39,219 bases of DNA, from contig CAAEOZ010000011.1 of the NCBI GenBank assembly GCA_900757715.1, positions 1 through 39,219 on the forward strand, given 5' to 3'. How positions within the stretch are numbered: position 1 is the stretch's first letter; each line of letters begins with the position of its first letter. Shown here piece by piece: positions 1-6,916 of this stretch. Under the pieces are notes generated by a model. It made no database searches, was not told the DNA's origin, and saw only the letters and a program-made list of their open reading frames with translations. Position numbers and translations under genes: made by a program. Origin of the DNA: an uncultured Veillonella sp. (GTDB lineage Bacteria; Bacillota; Negativicutes; Veillonellales; Veillonellaceae).

Positions 1-190
1 AGTAGGGCAGTAGAAGATGGAGGAGTGAAACGACGACAGATTCACTGCATCACTTTCTTCCGAACGTAAGATTTACCGAACTGCGAAGCGGTGAAGGAAA
101 ATTCACAGTGAGGAAGCAAGTAGGGCAATAGGGCGTAAAGGAGCGTAGCGACGCATACGTCCATTGCATCAGGTTCGACGAAGCCCTACA
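1..190. repeat. Imperfect tandem repeat units, GC-richer than flanks
   Basis: Two related units are visible, at about 1-118 and 119-190. Each opens with AGTAGGGCARTAG and carries a GGAGYGWARCGACG core followed about 15 bases later by TGCATCA. Small hairpins recur: GTGAA/TTCAC pairs at 25-29 with 41-45 and at 91-95 with 102-106, and GTAGGGC at 120-126 pairs with GCCCTAC at 183-189. No open reading frame of convincing length or codon character runs through it. The stretch is clearly richer in G+C than the DNA just to the right. It begins at the window edge, so more copies may lie to the left. It may be an intergenic palindromic repeat family or the decayed end of a gene; the sequence alone does not decide. 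Confidence 0.55.
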
Positions 191-284
191 ATAAGCATTG
201 TACATTAAAAGACTGTTTAAATACTGTCATGGGCGAGTGTGATAGGAAGCCGCGGCTAGTGGTAGGAGGCAAAGTAAATCTACA

Positions 285-345
285 CGGTAACGCGGCACAA
301 CGTGCCAATGTTACCGAACCGTAAAGCAGTTGAGTAAATTCAAAT
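285..345. repeat. Hairpin plus third degenerate repeat copy
   Basis: CGGTAAC (285-291) pairs with GTTACCG (310-316), and inside it GGCAC (294-298) pairs with GTGCC (302-306), giving a two-part hairpin with a three-base loop. The right arm runs into TTACCGAACCGTAAAGCAGT and then TGAGTAAATTCA. This resembles TTACCGAACTGCGAAGCGGT followed by GAAGGAAAATTCA at 74-105, so it appears to be a third, more degenerate copy of the edge repeat. No T-run follows, so a terminator role is unlikely. Confidence 0.45.
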
Positions 346-398
346 ACTTGTAATTAGATCAGTATATATAATTTCAATTGTAGTAACTATATAAAACA

Positions 399-449
399 TA
401 AAATGAGCCCTATAAGCTACTTTAAAAAAGCTTACATGACTCATTTTTA
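399..449. terminator. Likely bidirectional terminator
   Basis: AAAATGAG...TAAGC on the left pairs with GCTTA...CTCATTTT on the right, around a loop of A/T. The right side continues as TTTTTATT and the left complement is also T-rich, so it could stop transcripts from either side. Rightward transcripts would come from beyond the window edge. Leftward ones would be read-through from the molbindin gene. Confidence 0.45.
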
Positions 450-483
450 TTCATATCGATTAACTAGAAAATTAATTTATATA

Positions 484-509
484 CAAAAAAGAGCCGCCAA
501 AGCGACTCT
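484..509 (-). terminator. Terminator of the molbindin gene
   Basis: On the minus strand AGAGTCGC (509-502) pairs with GCGGCTCT (497-490) around TTTG, followed by a run of T (490-485). It lies eight bases past the stop codon of the molbindin gene. Confidence 0.75.
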
Positions 510-516
510 AGTTTTA

Positions 517-726
517 TTATTCTACACCAACCATTACGCTAGTGGATTTGATAACAGCTACAACTTCTTTGCCAACTGCTAAGCCTAAGTCTTTTACGGA
601 TTGAACTGTAATATCAGCTGTAAGAATGTTATCGTTACCTACATTAATTTTTACAATTGCGTTTACAGCACCTTCTTGAACTTCAACGATTGTACCTTTT
701 AATTGGTTTCTTGCGCTTAATTTCAT
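517..726 (-). CDS. Molbindin (single Mop domain protein)
   Basis: A 69-residue protein made of one Mop/TOBE-like domain, the small beta-barrel that binds molybdate or tungstate oxyanions. It opens MKLSARNQLKGTI and continues with the family pattern of a VNAIVKI strand, an ITADIT strand, and a closing VAVIKSTSVMV strand. Free-standing Mop proteins of this length assemble as oligomers and buffer or store molybdate in the cytoplasm. I start it at the internal ATG (726-724) because AAGGA lies seven bases before it; the frame stays open nine codons further upstream without a site. It sits alone, downstream of a tRNA gene on the same strand, with no modABC transporter in view. Function is inferred from the family; the sequence does not show which anion is bound. 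Confidence 0.85.
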   Translation of the reverse strand: MKLSARNQLKGTIVEVQEGAVNAIVKINVGNDNILTADITVQSVKDLGLAVGKEVVAVIKSTSVMVGVE

Positions 727-783
727 GGAATATTCCTTGTAAAAAATATACAATACAAATCTATATTTATTATATCATTATAT

Positions 784-816
784 AAAAAAATAACCGTGAT
801 GTATATCATATCACAG
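784..816 (-). terminator. Possible tRNA terminator
   Basis: On the minus strand, just after the tRNA 3' end, GTGAT (814-810) pairs with ATCAC (800-796), followed shortly by a run of T. The stem is short and A/T-rich, so it is a weak candidate. Transcripts passing it would enter the molbindin gene. Confidence 0.35.
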
Positions 817-827
817 AATTTTATATA

Positions 828-901
828 TGGAGCGGGCGAAGGGAATCGAACCCTCCTCTCAAGCTTGGGAAGCTCGCATTCTACCGATGAACTACGCCCG
901 C
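828..901 (-). tRNA. tRNA-Gly (anticodon CCC)
   Basis: Reading the minus strand, the acceptor stem GCGGGCG (901-895) pairs with CGCCCGC (838-832). The D arm is GTTC/GAAT. The anticodon arm is CGAGC-TTCCCAA-GCTTG, placing CCC at positions 34-36 after U33. The T arm is GAGGG-TTCGATT-CCCTT. The discriminator base is T, and CCA is encoded at 830-828. All four arms fold in the standard cloverleaf. CCC reads GGG glycine codons. Confidence 0.93.
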
Positions 902-912
902 ACGATGTACAT

Positions 913-942
913 ATTGTATCATATATTAATCTTTTTATTCAA
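913..942 (-). promoter_or_regulatory. Promoter of tRNA-Gly
   Basis: On the minus strand TTGAAT (942-937) and TACAAT (918-913) are separated by 18 bases, 12 bases ahead of the tRNA 5' end. This is a sigma-70/SigA-type match at the expected distance for a tRNA promoter. Confidence 0.6.
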
Positions 943-984
943 GTAACATTAATTATACTATATATACCTATAGTGGTAATTGTA

Positions 985-1013
985 TTGTATTAATACTAAA
1001 AAGGATGTATAAA
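985..1013 (+). promoter_or_regulatory. Candidate promoter of PepSY protein gene
   Basis: TTGTAT and TATAAA are 17 bases apart, placing the start of the transcript about 17 bases before the ATG and just ahead of the AAAGGGGG ribosome binding site. The surroundings are A/T-rich, so chance matches are common. Confidence 0.35.
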
Positions 1014-1036
1014 ATAATGAGAAAGGGGGTATATAT

Positions 1037-2362
1037 ATGTCTAAAATATATAATATCCATAAATGGTTTTCTATAGTTTCTGTGCTATTTTTCTTAATGT
1101 TCTGTATCACAGGACTTATTCTTATGTTTAGGACTGAGTTAAATGCATGGGCCCAGGGAGGAACATTCCATTCATCTTCCGCAATGGTCATGACTCAAGA
1201 CGAAAGCTCTATTTTTAAATATGCTGATGAAGGGGCATTATTAGTTAAGAAAACATATCCGTCTAAAGATATTTTGAATATTTCTCCTGCCATGGGACAT
1301 GGGGATATTTTACGTTATCGTATTATTGATTCATCTGCTACTGTAGCACCTCCAGCGCGTATGGGAATGGGAGGGGATTATGCATTATATAACCCTAAAA
1401 CAAAATCCCTCATTACTACGCATCATGAAACTCCTGCGCATCCTTGGGTTCGAAGTGTATTACATACGCTTCATCAACTACATACTCGATTAGATCTTGG
1501 TAAATCTGGAATTTATATTGTAACGATTTTATCTTTTATATGTGGTTTATCCATTATTTCTGGTATTTTTTTATATGGTCCATTTCGTAAAAGCTTTGCA
1601 AAATCTACTGTATTGTCTAAATATATGAAATTAAGTACATTACATCGAGAATTTGCTATGGTTTCCACTGTATGGGGGGTTATATTATGCATTACAGGTG
1701 TATGGATAGGTGGATTTTTTATTGCTAATGACAATTATAATGCAGATGTGCTATATACAGCAAAGCAGGAGCTTTCAGCTGATCAATCTGATGTATTGCA
1801 GCCCTCTGAAGCTATCTCTCGTATTATGAAAGCGTATCCTGATCGTCAGCTTATATCTATCGATTATCCATCTAAATTTAACGATTATCATTATGCATTT
1901 TATTTAGGTGCTGAAAATGATGATGATCCGGCTATGTTTTTGGGTCAACCAGTATATGCTAATTTATATACTGATTCTTCTAAAGATATATATTCTACCA
2001 AATCGATTCCTTGGTATTTTACTGGTATGACCACAATGATTAATCTACATATTCACAATCATAATACAATGGAACTTAAAATATTATGGGCCATCTGGGA
2101 TATCGTTCTTATTATAGGTATTGTGACTGGCATTATGATGACTATTAAAAAGAAATTTCTAAAATATAGTACTTCAGAATCTAAAACTCCAACTGCCATA
2201 AAACATGTTTGGCGTGCGCCAATCTGCTGTAGCATTTTATTACTACTTGGCCTTATTGTGCCCCTTTGGTCTAACCCTATTACAAATCTTATAGCAGCTA
2301 TTTGTTTAACTGTTCCTCTTATTGTACTTTTTTATTCTTTAATCAAAGGATTTAATCATTAA
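1037..2362 (+). CDS. PepSY-associated TM helix protein (PiuB-like)
   Basis: A 441-residue inner-membrane protein of the PepSY_TM family. I see TM helices at roughly residues 11-31, 157-180, 205-228 and 349-372, plus a hydrophobic pair near 394-412 and 418-437. Two extramembrane segments lie between helices 1 and 2 and helices 3 and 4. Histidines sit at or near the helix ends (H8 in HKWFS, the HTLHQLHTR stretch before helix 2, LHRE before helix 3, and LHIHNHN before helix 4). This is the pattern of the family, some members of which act as membrane electron carriers or siderophore reductases beside iron transport genes. No iron transporter is adjacent here; the nearest neighbours are tRNA-Gly and nhaA. 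The start has an AAAGGGGG site eight bases upstream. The exact substrate is unknown. Confidence 0.75.
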   Translation: MSKIYNIHKWFSIVSVLFFLMFCITGLILMFRTELNAWAQGGTFHSSSAMVMTQDESSIFKYADEGALLVKKTYPSKDILNISPAMGHGDILRYRIIDSSATVAPPARMGMGGDYALYNPKTKSLITTHHETPAHPWVRSVLHTLHQLHTRLDLGKSGIYIVTILSFICGLSIISGIFLYGPFRKSFAKSTVLSKYMKLSTLHREFAMVSTVWGVILCITGVWIGGFFIANDNYNADVLYTAKQELSADQSDVLQPSEAISRIMKAYPDRQLISIDYPSKFNDYHYAFYLGAENDDDPAMFLGQPVYANLYTDSSKDIYSTKSIPWYFTGMTTMINLHIHNHNTMELKILWAIWDIVLIIGIVTGIMMTIKKKFLKYSTSESKTPTAIKHVWRAPICCSILLLLGLIVPLWSNPITNLIAAICLTVPLIVLFYSLIKGFNH

Positions 2363-2512
2363 TTCATTGTATATTTTATACACTTAATCAATGAGGTTCA
2401 TTATTAGTTTATTGATTTATTTCGAACTAAGATGATAAAATAATATATATTAGTTAGGATTTTATGTAGTAAAATTTGTATTTATTTTATAATTGAGAAA
2501 GTGGTAGTTACT

Positions 2513-3670
2513 ATGAATTATATAAAGGCATTTATTCAGTCTGAGTCTTCTGGCGGTATTATGCTCTTACTTGCTGCTATTCTTGGTGTTATTACAGCTA
2601 ACTCTCCACTATCAGAACAGTATTTTTCTTTAATGCACGTATATTTGGGGCCTATGGATATACTGGAATGGGTTAATGATGCTTTAATGGCTCTTTTTTT
2701 CCTATATGTTGGTATAGAGATCAAGAAGGAAATGATTTCTGGTGAACTCGATACTAAGGCAAAACGTGTGCTTCCCGTTTTAGCCGCATTTGCAGGTGTT
2801 ATTACGCCAGCAATTGTATATTATTTTGCCGCTGGATATATGCCAGAATATAGACATGGTTGGGGGATTCCAACCGCTACAGATATTGCATTTGCCATAG
2901 GTGTTATTACGATGCTCGGTAATAAGGTATCTACAGCGATGAAAGCCTTTTTAGCGGCCTTGGCGATCATTGATGATTTGATTGCTATCGTTGTTATTGC
3001 TCTCTTTTATGGGGCTGGCGTTAATTTTATGGACTTAATAGCTGCTGCTGCCGTAATAGGTTTACTGGTATATACTAATAAGCAAGGCTATTTAAGACCA
3101 CTTCCGTACTGTGTTCTTGGACTAGTTCTTTGGTATCTAGTTTTAAAGTCCGGTGTTCATGCTACTATTGCCGGTGTTGTACTAGCTATGACGATTCCAT
3201 TTAAAGGTAAAGTTTTGGATAATGTAGTATATCCGATGGAGGAATGGGCTCATGCCTTAAAAAATTGGGTAAACTTCTTAATTATTCCACTATTTAGTTT
3301 CTTAAATGCTGGTGTATCTTTTACTGGTTTTTCTATGGAGAACTTATTCCATCCTGTAATCATGGGTGTTTCATTAGGTTTAATTTTAGGTAAGCAATTA
3401 GGTATATTCTCTGCCGTATATATTTTAGTTGAATCTAAGGCGATTAAGATGCCTACAAATACAACTTGGCCTGAGATTTATGGTACTTCTATTCTTTGCG
3501 GTATCGGTTTTACTATGAGCCTATTTGTTGCTACATTGGCTTTTCCACCAGGGGTAAATCAAGAAATGGCTAAGGTAGGGATTTTTATAGGTTCTATTGT
3601 AGCTGGTTTACTAGGTGCAATTGTTCTAATTTTAGCTTACCAAATACGCAAGATACGTGGTAGAATCTAA
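2513..3670 (+). CDS. nhaA: Na+/H+ antiporter NhaA (copy 1)
   Basis: A 385-residue antiporter of the NhaA family, which exchanges cytoplasmic Na+ (or Li+) for external protons across the inner membrane. The hallmark residues are present: Asp124 in TATDIAFA, and the adjacent Asp154-Asp155 in IIDDL. They match in spacing Asp133 and Asp163-Asp164 of the Escherichia coli enzyme. About 12 hydrophobic helices cover the chain. I prefer the ATG at 2513, with GAGAAAGTGG about ten bases upstream; a GTG four codons earlier is also in frame but lies inside that site. It is followed 36 bases later by a second nhaA in the same direction, so the two are probably co-transcribed. Its C-terminus ends in a basic IRKIRGRI tail. 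Confidence 0.93.
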   Translation: MNYIKAFIQSESSGGIMLLLAAILGVITANSPLSEQYFSLMHVYLGPMDILEWVNDALMALFFLYVGIEIKKEMISGELDTKAKRVLPVLAAFAGVITPAIVYYFAAGYMPEYRHGWGIPTATDIAFAIGVITMLGNKVSTAMKAFLAALAIIDDLIAIVVIALFYGAGVNFMDLIAAAAVIGLLVYTNKQGYLRPLPYCVLGLVLWYLVLKSGVHATIAGVVLAMTIPFKGKVLDNVVYPMEEWAHALKNWVNFLIIPLFSFLNAGVSFTGFSMENLFHPVIMGVSLGLILGKQLGIFSAVYILVESKAIKMPTNTTWPEIYGTSILCGIGFTMSLFVATLAFPPGVNQEMAKVGIFIGSIVAGLLGAIVLILAYQIRKIRGRI

Positions 3671-3706
3671 TAAGGTAATCTTTTTGATAGTATAGAAAGG
3701 ATTCAA

Positions 3707-4879
3707 ATGGAACGCATATTTGTATTCTTACGTTCTCCAGGTGCAGCTACGTCTGTATTATTAGGAGCAACAGTACTCGCTTTAATTTTAGCGAACTCTC
3801 CATCATCTGAACAATACTTCCAGATTGTTAATCATCATATCGGTAATTTAACAATTCTTGAATGGGTTAATGATGCTTTGATGGCGATATTTTTCTTATT
3901 TGTGGGTCTCGAAGTTAAGCGTGAGTTAGTAGCAGGTGAGCTTAATACAAATGCCAAGCGTATAATGCCTGGTATTGCTGCTTTGTTCGGTGTTCTTACA
4001 CCAGCTTTCATTTACTACTTAATCGCAGGTTTTGATCCTGAATACATTCATGGGTGGGCTATACCGACGGCTACAGATATTGCATTCTCTATCGGTATCA
4101 TCTCTGCCTTAGGTTCACGAGTGCCAAACTCGATGAAGGTATTCTTAACAGCTCTCGCTGTTATTGATGATTTAATGGCTATTATTGTAATTGCTATTTT
4201 CTATGCTGCAAGCATACAAACATTCTATTTAGTAGCTGCAGCAGTAGTTGTAGGTGCGTTAATTTACTGTAACAAACAAGGCTATGTTAGACCTTTACCA
4301 TATATCATTTTAGGTTTTATCCTTTGGTATTGTGTATTAAAATCTGGCTTACATGCAACTATGGCTGGTGTAATCTTGGCGATGACAATTCCTTCAAAAG
4401 GTAAGCGCGGTCGTAAGTATGTTCGTCCGATGCAACATTGGGAACACCTATTATCTAACTGGGTTAGTTTCTTAATTGTACCAATATTTGCCTTCTTCAA
4501 TGCCGGCGTAGATTTACGTGACGTATCTATAAATGATTTGACGCATCCGGTAGTACTTGGGGTAGCATTAGGGCTTATCCTTGGTAAACAACTTGGTATC
4601 TTCGGTGCCGTATTTGCTATGGTAAAATGTGGTCTTGTACCAATGCCAACAGGAGCAAATTGGAAGCATGTATATGGTACTGCTATTGTATGTGGTATCG
4701 GTTTCACAATGAGTATCTTCGTATCTATTTTGGCATTTGCGCCAGGACATGCTCAAGAAATGGCTAAAGGTGGCGTAATTTTAGGCTCCTTAACCTCTGC
4801 AGTACTTGGCTATATATTCTTACGAATTGTTGGTGCGAATCGTAAGGAATGCCATATCGGTGTATATCATAACTGTTAA
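3707..4879 (+). CDS. nhaA: Na+/H+ antiporter NhaA (copy 2)
   Basis: A second NhaA antiporter of 390 residues and a clear paralogue of the gene just upstream. Both share TEFWVNDALMA-like, GWxIPTATDIAF and LKSGxHATxAGV segments with the same spacing, and the ion-binding pair falls at the same Asp154-Asp155. Copy 2 differs in having GRKYVRP before the segment around residue 245 and a distinct tail ending CHIGVYHNC. The ATG at 3707 is preceded by AGAAAGGA. A tandem duplication followed by divergence is the simplest reading; the two may differ in pH set-point or in Na+ versus Li+ preference, which the sequence cannot show. A structured hairpin follows the stop codon. Confidence 0.93.
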   Translation: MERIFVFLRSPGAATSVLLGATVLALILANSPSSEQYFQIVNHHIGNLTILEWVNDALMAIFFLFVGLEVKRELVAGELNTNAKRIMPGIAALFGVLTPAFIYYLIAGFDPEYIHGWAIPTATDIAFSIGIISALGSRVPNSMKVFLTALAVIDDLMAIIVIAIFYAASIQTFYLVAAAVVVGALIYCNKQGYVRPLPYIILGFILWYCVLKSGLHATMAGVILAMTIPSKGKRGRKYVRPMQHWEHLLSNWVSFLIVPIFAFFNAGVDLRDVSINDLTHPVVLGVALGLILGKQLGIFGAVFAMVKCGLVPMPTGANWKHVYGTAIVCGIGFTMSIFVSILAFAPGHAQEMAKGGVILGSLTSAVLGYIFLRIVGANRKECHIGVYHNC

Positions 4880-4896
4880 CATTAAATAAATATATT

Positions 4897-4980
4897 AAAT
4901 CTCCATTGTAGTCTGAACAGTATCAAATTTAGAAGAATAATTCTAAATGAAAACTTTATCAGTATACAGTGGAGATTTTT
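4897..4980 (+). terminator. Long-looped structured terminator after nhaA pair
   Basis: AAATCTCCATTGTA (4897-4910) pairs over 14 positions (one G-U) with TACAGTGGAGATTT (4965-4978), which runs into a T-tract. The 54-base loop folds again: CTGA (4913-4916) with TCAG (4959-4962), and ATTTAGAA (4927-4934) with TTCTAAAT (4941-4948). It ends transcription of the nhaA pair by its position. The size of the loop and the nested stems are unusual for a plain terminator. Confidence 0.65.
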
Positions 4981-5136
4981 CATTGTTACCCTATATTCTT
5001 ATGATATATATGTGATATATCGTTTGAGATCTTTATTAATAGCTAAATATATGCATTTTTCATATTACAATCTCAATATGATTTATGGATTATTTAAAAC
5101 TGTATAGTATACTACTTAATGTAAGATGAGGTGTAT

Positions 5137-5745
5137 ATGATAAAAAAAATAATTATTGCATGTACGCTTGTTTGTATGATTGTAATGGTATCCTCTGTAT
5201 CATTAGCAAAAACTATTGATCGAGGGCAACGAGGGCATCACGTTAGTAAGGTGCAAACCATGTTAAAGCATCAAGGTTTTTTACATGATTCTATAGATGG
5301 CATTTACGGTCATAATACAGAACAAGCTGTTCGAAAATTTCAAAAATCTAAAGGGCTCCCTGTAGATGGTCGTGTTGGTCCTGCTACGATGAATGCTTTA
5401 GAAAAGATGGAGACTCGTTATGGTGGTCATGGCACAGAACGAAATCATGATGGAGTGCCTAATAAATACTCTAAAGTTTTAACCATGGAGGCTAGTGGCT
5501 ATTCATCTCAAGATCCTGGCAACGGAAAATATACAGCTACAGGTAGTTGTCTACGGAAGGGACTTGTATCTGTAGACCCTAAATTAATTCCTTTGGGAAC
5601 GCGATTATATATTGAAGGCTATGGCTATGCTGTAGCTGACGATGTAGGTGGTGCTATTAAAGGGCATCGCATTGATTTAGCTTTTGATTCTCGTGCAGAA
5701 GCATTGCAGTTTGGACGTCAATCTGTAAAGGTTTATATTTTATAA
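5137..5745 (+). CDS. Secreted PG-binding / 3D-domain protein
   Basis: A 202-residue exported protein. Residues 1-24 form a signal peptide (MIKK, a hydrophobic run, then SLA before the probable cleavage). Residues about 27-85 are a PG_binding_1 domain (GQRGHHVSKVQTML, IDGIYGHNTEQAVRKFQ, VDGRVGPATMNAL), which holds the protein on peptidoglycan. Residues about 115-202 are a 3D domain with TATG, LIPLGTRLYI and the aspartate-rich DDVGGAIKGHRIDLAFDS, the fold shared with MltA and Sps/YabE-type lytic transglycosylases. It probably cuts or remodels peptidoglycan in the periplasm. The last 60 residues closely resemble those of the larger YabE-like protein at 24317. I chose ATG 5137 over GTG 5131 because the GAGGTG just upstream is the binding site. 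It is monocistronic between two hairpins. Confidence 0.85.
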   Translation: MIKKIIIACTLVCMIVMVSSVSLAKTIDRGQRGHHVSKVQTMLKHQGFLHDSIDGIYGHNTEQAVRKFQKSKGLPVDGRVGPATMNALEKMETRYGGHGTERNHDGVPNKYSKVLTMEASGYSSQDPGNGKYTATGSCLRKGLVSVDPKLIPLGTRLYIEGYGYAVADDVGGAIKGHRIDLAFDSRAEALQFGRQSVKVYIL

Positions 5746-5750
5746 TGATG

Positions 5751-5829
5751 ACTCTCTAGCTTTATATAACTATATGATAGGTTTATAGACTAAAATCATA
5801 TTCTTGTATAAAATGCTAGAGAGTTTTTC
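5751..5829 (+). terminator. Long-looped terminator after 3D-domain gene
   Basis: ACTCTCTAGC (5751-5760) pairs perfectly with GCTAGAGAGT (5815-5824), followed by TTTTT. The loop is again 54 bases and refolds: TTTATA (5761-5766) with TATAAA (5807-5812), and ATATGAT (5772-5778) with ATCATAT (5795-5801). Position and T-run fit a terminator. The nested rod resembles in plan, not in sequence, the hairpin at 4897-4980. Confidence 0.65.
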
Positions 5830-5830
5830 T

Positions 5831-5873
5831 TTTACCGAATTATAATGTATTCAAAACCTCGAATATTCGGAAA
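5831..5873 (+). promoter_or_regulatory. Pair of PurBoxes (PurR operator)
   Basis: TTTACCGAATTAT (5831-5843) on the plus strand and, on the minus strand, ATTTCCGAATATT (5873-5861) face each other. Both fit the PurBox consensus AWWWCCGAACWWT closely; the second matches at all positions but one. Paired boxes in opposite orientation are how PurR binds its operators in Bacillus and Lactococcus relatives. The pair lies immediately upstream of the -10 element of the purR gene, so autoregulation is the straightforward reading. Confidence 0.75.
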
Positions 5874-5876
5874 TTA

Positions 5877-5885
5877 TGGTATAAT
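5877..5885 (+). promoter_or_regulatory. Extended -10 promoter of purR
   Basis: TGGTATAAT is a perfect extended -10 element (TGn plus TATAAT). No good -35 hexamer sits 17 bases upstream, where the second PurBox overlaps. Repressor bound there would block polymerase. Confidence 0.6.
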
Positions 5886-5966
5886 ATAGATATATGATGA
5901 TGACTCATGATGTTAAATTGATGAGTATACTCAATAGTTATATGATGAATGGTAAAGGATAATCCT

Positions 5967-6785
5967 ATGGATAAAGTACGGCGTGTAGAACGAATGGTGG
6001 CAATGACAAAACTGTTAGTTGATTCACCGCAAAAATTGATTCCTTTAAATTACTTTTGCGACTTTTTTGGCATGGCTAAATCAACGGTTAGTGAAGATTT
6101 AACATGTGTAAGGCAGTCTATGGAACACTTTCAACTGGGGACCTTAGAAACGGTGGCCGGTGTAGCTGGTGGGGTACGATTTATTCCGCATCGTAAGGGA
6201 ACACAAGCGAACGATATTCTACGAGATGTGCAAGCTCGTTTAATGGAGCCAGATCGCATCATTCCAGGTGGTTTTATTTATATGTCTGATATCTTATATG
6301 ATTGGCACGTAATGACACGTCTGGGTGAGATTATTATGACTCGTTTCGTGGACCGTGAACCAGACTATATTTTGACTGTAGAAACAAAGGGGATTCCTTT
6401 GGCTGTAATGGTAGCGAGAGCTTTCAATAAACCACTTGTTATTGCTAGACGTGATAGTAAGGTAACAGAAGGTTCTGCTATTAGTATCAATTATGTAACA
6501 GGTTCCTCTGGGCGCATTCAAACTATGACTCTAACTAAACGGGCAATTCCTCCCAATGCGAAGGTGTTAATTATCGATGACTTTATGAAAGCTGGCGGTA
6601 CCGCTAAGGGGCTTAAAGAATTAGTTCTTGAAATGAGCGGTGTCGTTGTTGGCACAGGTGTTCTTGTAGCTACAGCTGAACCAAGTCCGAAGTTGATCGA
6701 TGATTATGAATCACTATTTACTTTTTATGGTATCGATGAAAATACAAAGAAAATTAGTATAGAGCCTGTGTTAGATACAGAGTAA
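5967..6785 (+). CDS. purR: Pur operon repressor PurR
   Basis: A 272-residue protein of the Gram-positive-type PurR family. The N-terminal 70 residues are a winged-helix DNA-binding domain (RRVERMVAMTKLL, then FFGMAKSTVSEDL). The rest is a phosphoribosyltransferase-fold effector domain with the PRPP-binding motif VLIIDDFMKAGGTAKG near residues 200-215. In the family PRPP relieves repression of purine synthesis genes. An in-frame ATG six codons earlier exists, but AAAGGAT seven bases before 5967 decides for this start. The gene carries its own PurBox pair. It precedes glmU and prs, the latter making the PRPP that PurR senses, as in Bacillus. Confidence 0.92.
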   Translation: MDKVRRVERMVAMTKLLVDSPQKLIPLNYFCDFFGMAKSTVSEDLTCVRQSMEHFQLGTLETVAGVAGGVRFIPHRKGTQANDILRDVQARLMEPDRIIPGGFIYMSDILYDWHVMTRLGEIIMTRFVDREPDYILTVETKGIPLAVMVARAFNKPLVIARRDSKVTEGSAISINYVTGSSGRIQTMTLTKRAIPPNAKVLIIDDFMKAGGTAKGLKELVLEMSGVVVGTGVLVATAEPSPKLIDDYESLFTFYGIDENTKKISIEPVLDTE

Positions 6786-6916
6786 ATCATTAATATTAGG
6801 AAGATTATAGGCTGATATAATGGTTTATATTGAGTATTGGTCTATGGGCTAAATAATGACGTAAACAATATTTAAAATGGGTTAGAGATATAAGAGATAA
6901 CAGATAGGAGATTACT

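Noticed and set aside
796..993. Open frame of 65 codons on the plus strand
   Set aside because: It runs antisense through tRNA-Gly and lacks a ribosome binding site.
4282..4707. 141-codon frame on the minus strand
   Set aside because: Antisense shadow of the second nhaA; no binding site and no recognisable domain.
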